The translations under genes were made by a program, and so were the position numbers. The notes beneath the pieces are model-generated. The model was not told where the DNA came from. It searched no databases and saw only the letters and a program-made list of their open reading frames with translations. This document shows positions 5,695 through 6,335 of a stretch of 6,335 nucleotides of DNA, piece after piece (positions within the stretch are counted from its first letter, which is position 1; every line of letters begins with the position of its first letter). This DNA is from Paenibacillus sp. UBA6285 (GTDB lineage: Bacteria; Bacillota; Bacilli; Paenibacillales; Paenibacillaceae), in NCBI GenBank assembly GCA_002438345.1, contig DJUJ01000049.1, forward strand, positions 27,115 through 33,449, read 5' to 3'.

Positions 5695-6335
5695 ATGTTT
5701 GACGATTTAGATGTTTTTGCAGCGGTTGTGGAACATTCCAGCCTGAATCGGGCCTCACGCCAACTCAATCTTTCCCAACCTGCCCTATCTCGTAAAATCT
5801 CCAAGTTGGAAGAACGTCTAGGTGTCGCGCTATTTAATCGTTACGGCAAGCGGCTGGAGTTAACCGAGGTTGGGCGTCTCACTTATTCCTACGCACTTGA
5901 ACAACGGCAGCAGCGCTCTAAATTTCTGGAGGCTTTGTCTAAATACAAAGAAGGAGAGCCGAAGCTCGTCACCTTGGGGGCATCTCTTACCTCACTGCAG
6001 ACCACTCTTCCTCCTCTAGTCAACGCATATATGGAGAAATACCCTACAGCGGAGCTGAAGCTAATCACAGGCCGAACCCATGAGATTGTCTCCTCAGTCA
6101 GTGAAGGGAAATCAGATATAGGCCTGATCGCTTCCTCAATCCAAGAACCTGGACTGCGCTGCATTTCTCTGTTTGAGGATCAACTTCGATTGGTCGTTTC
6201 AGAGCATCATCCTCTGAATCAATCTTCTAAGCTAACTATGGATGATCTGTCCCGACTGCCTATGATCCTCTTCTCCAAAGGCACTTGGTACCGACGTCTA
6301 ACGGACGATCTGTTCCAGCGCTGTGGAATTGATCC
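5695..6335 (+). CDS. LysR-family transcriptional regulator, 3' end outside the window
   Basis: This is the N-terminal 213 codons of a LysR-type regulator, family length about 290-300, cut by the right edge. The winged helix-turn-helix occupies about residues 1-60, with the typical recognition segment ASRQLNLSQPALSRKISKLEERLG (20-43) followed by LFNRYGKRLELTEVG (46-60). A linker helix runs to about 85, and the effector-binding domain starts near 90 (LVTLGASLTSLQTTLPPLV). The start at ATG 5695 is supported by GAGAGG about 9 nt upstream and by the usual spacing to the DNA-binding helix. An in-frame ATG at 5644 would add 17 residues but lacks a ribosome site. The gene is divergent from sdhC, an arrangement in which LysR proteins commonly control the neighbour and themselves, so regulation of sdhCAB is plausible but not shown. 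The effector is unknown. Confidence 0.92.
   Translation, partial: MFDDLDVFAAVVEHSSLNRASRQLNLSQPALSRKISKLEERLGVALFNRYGKRLELTEVGRLTYSYALEQRQQRSKFLEALSKYKEGEPKLVTLGASLTSLQTTLPPLVNAYMEKYPTAELKLITGRTHEIVSSVSEGKSDIGLIASSIQEPGLRCISLFEDQLRLVVSEHHPLNQSSKLTMDDLSRLPMILFSKGTWYRRLTDDLFQRCGID

Noticed and set aside
5889..6164. A 91-codon minus-strand ORF in the right part of the window
   Set aside because: It is a shadow of the LysR coding sequence, which has clear family motifs on the plus strand.
1..6335. Mobile element, CRISPR array, tRNA, phage or defence system
   Set aside because: I saw no transposase, regular repeat-spacer pattern, tRNA-like fold or integration site; the genes are core metabolic and regulatory types.

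Overview
The window looks like an ordinary core-metabolism segment from a Gram-positive Bacillota, most likely Paenibacillus or a close relative. This is inferred from the three-subunit type-B succinate dehydrogenase (sdhC-sdhA-sdhB) with a five-helix cytochrome b558 like that of Bacillus, strong AAGGAG-type ribosome binding sites, a GTG start, a Bacillus-type Tat-exported metallophosphoesterase and moderate GC. No species can be named from the sequence alone.

Layout from left to right. Positions 12-1810 hold two minus-strand genes that are probably co-transcribed: a DUF3891-family protein of unknown function (1019-1810), then a Tat-signal metallophosphoesterase of the YkuE type (12-956). A perfect extended -10 (TGC-TATAAT) at 1859-1867 and a 12-bp palindrome at the likely transcription start lie just upstream of the DUF3891 gene. 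Positions 1923-1968 hold an intrinsic terminator that closes the next unit. Positions 1998-5312 hold the minus-strand operon sdhC, sdhA, sdhB in transcription order, encoding the membrane-bound succinate:menaquinone reductase (complex II) that links the citric acid cycle to the respiratory chain. The intergenic gaps are 67 and 74 nt, and the second contains a perfect 7-bp hairpin.

Positions 5313-5694 form a 382-nt AT-rich divergent control region. It contains a near-consensus Fur box (5560-5574, 14 of 15 positions), a perfect 7-1-7 palindrome TTCACAA-A-TTGTGAA with a third half-site one helical turn away, a weak candidate promoter for the rightward gene, and a 25-codon minus-strand ORF with a good Shine-Dalgarno sequence that could be a leader peptide of sdhC. 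From 5695 to the right edge runs a plus-strand LysR-family regulator, cut by the window end after 213 codons. Its divergent position makes it a candidate regulator of the sdh operon.

I see no mobile element, CRISPR array, tRNA or rRNA, and no clear novel multi-gene system. The parts most worth a second look are regulatory: the iron (Fur) signal beside an iron-rich respiratory complex, the tandem TTGTGAA elements and the small upstream ORF.
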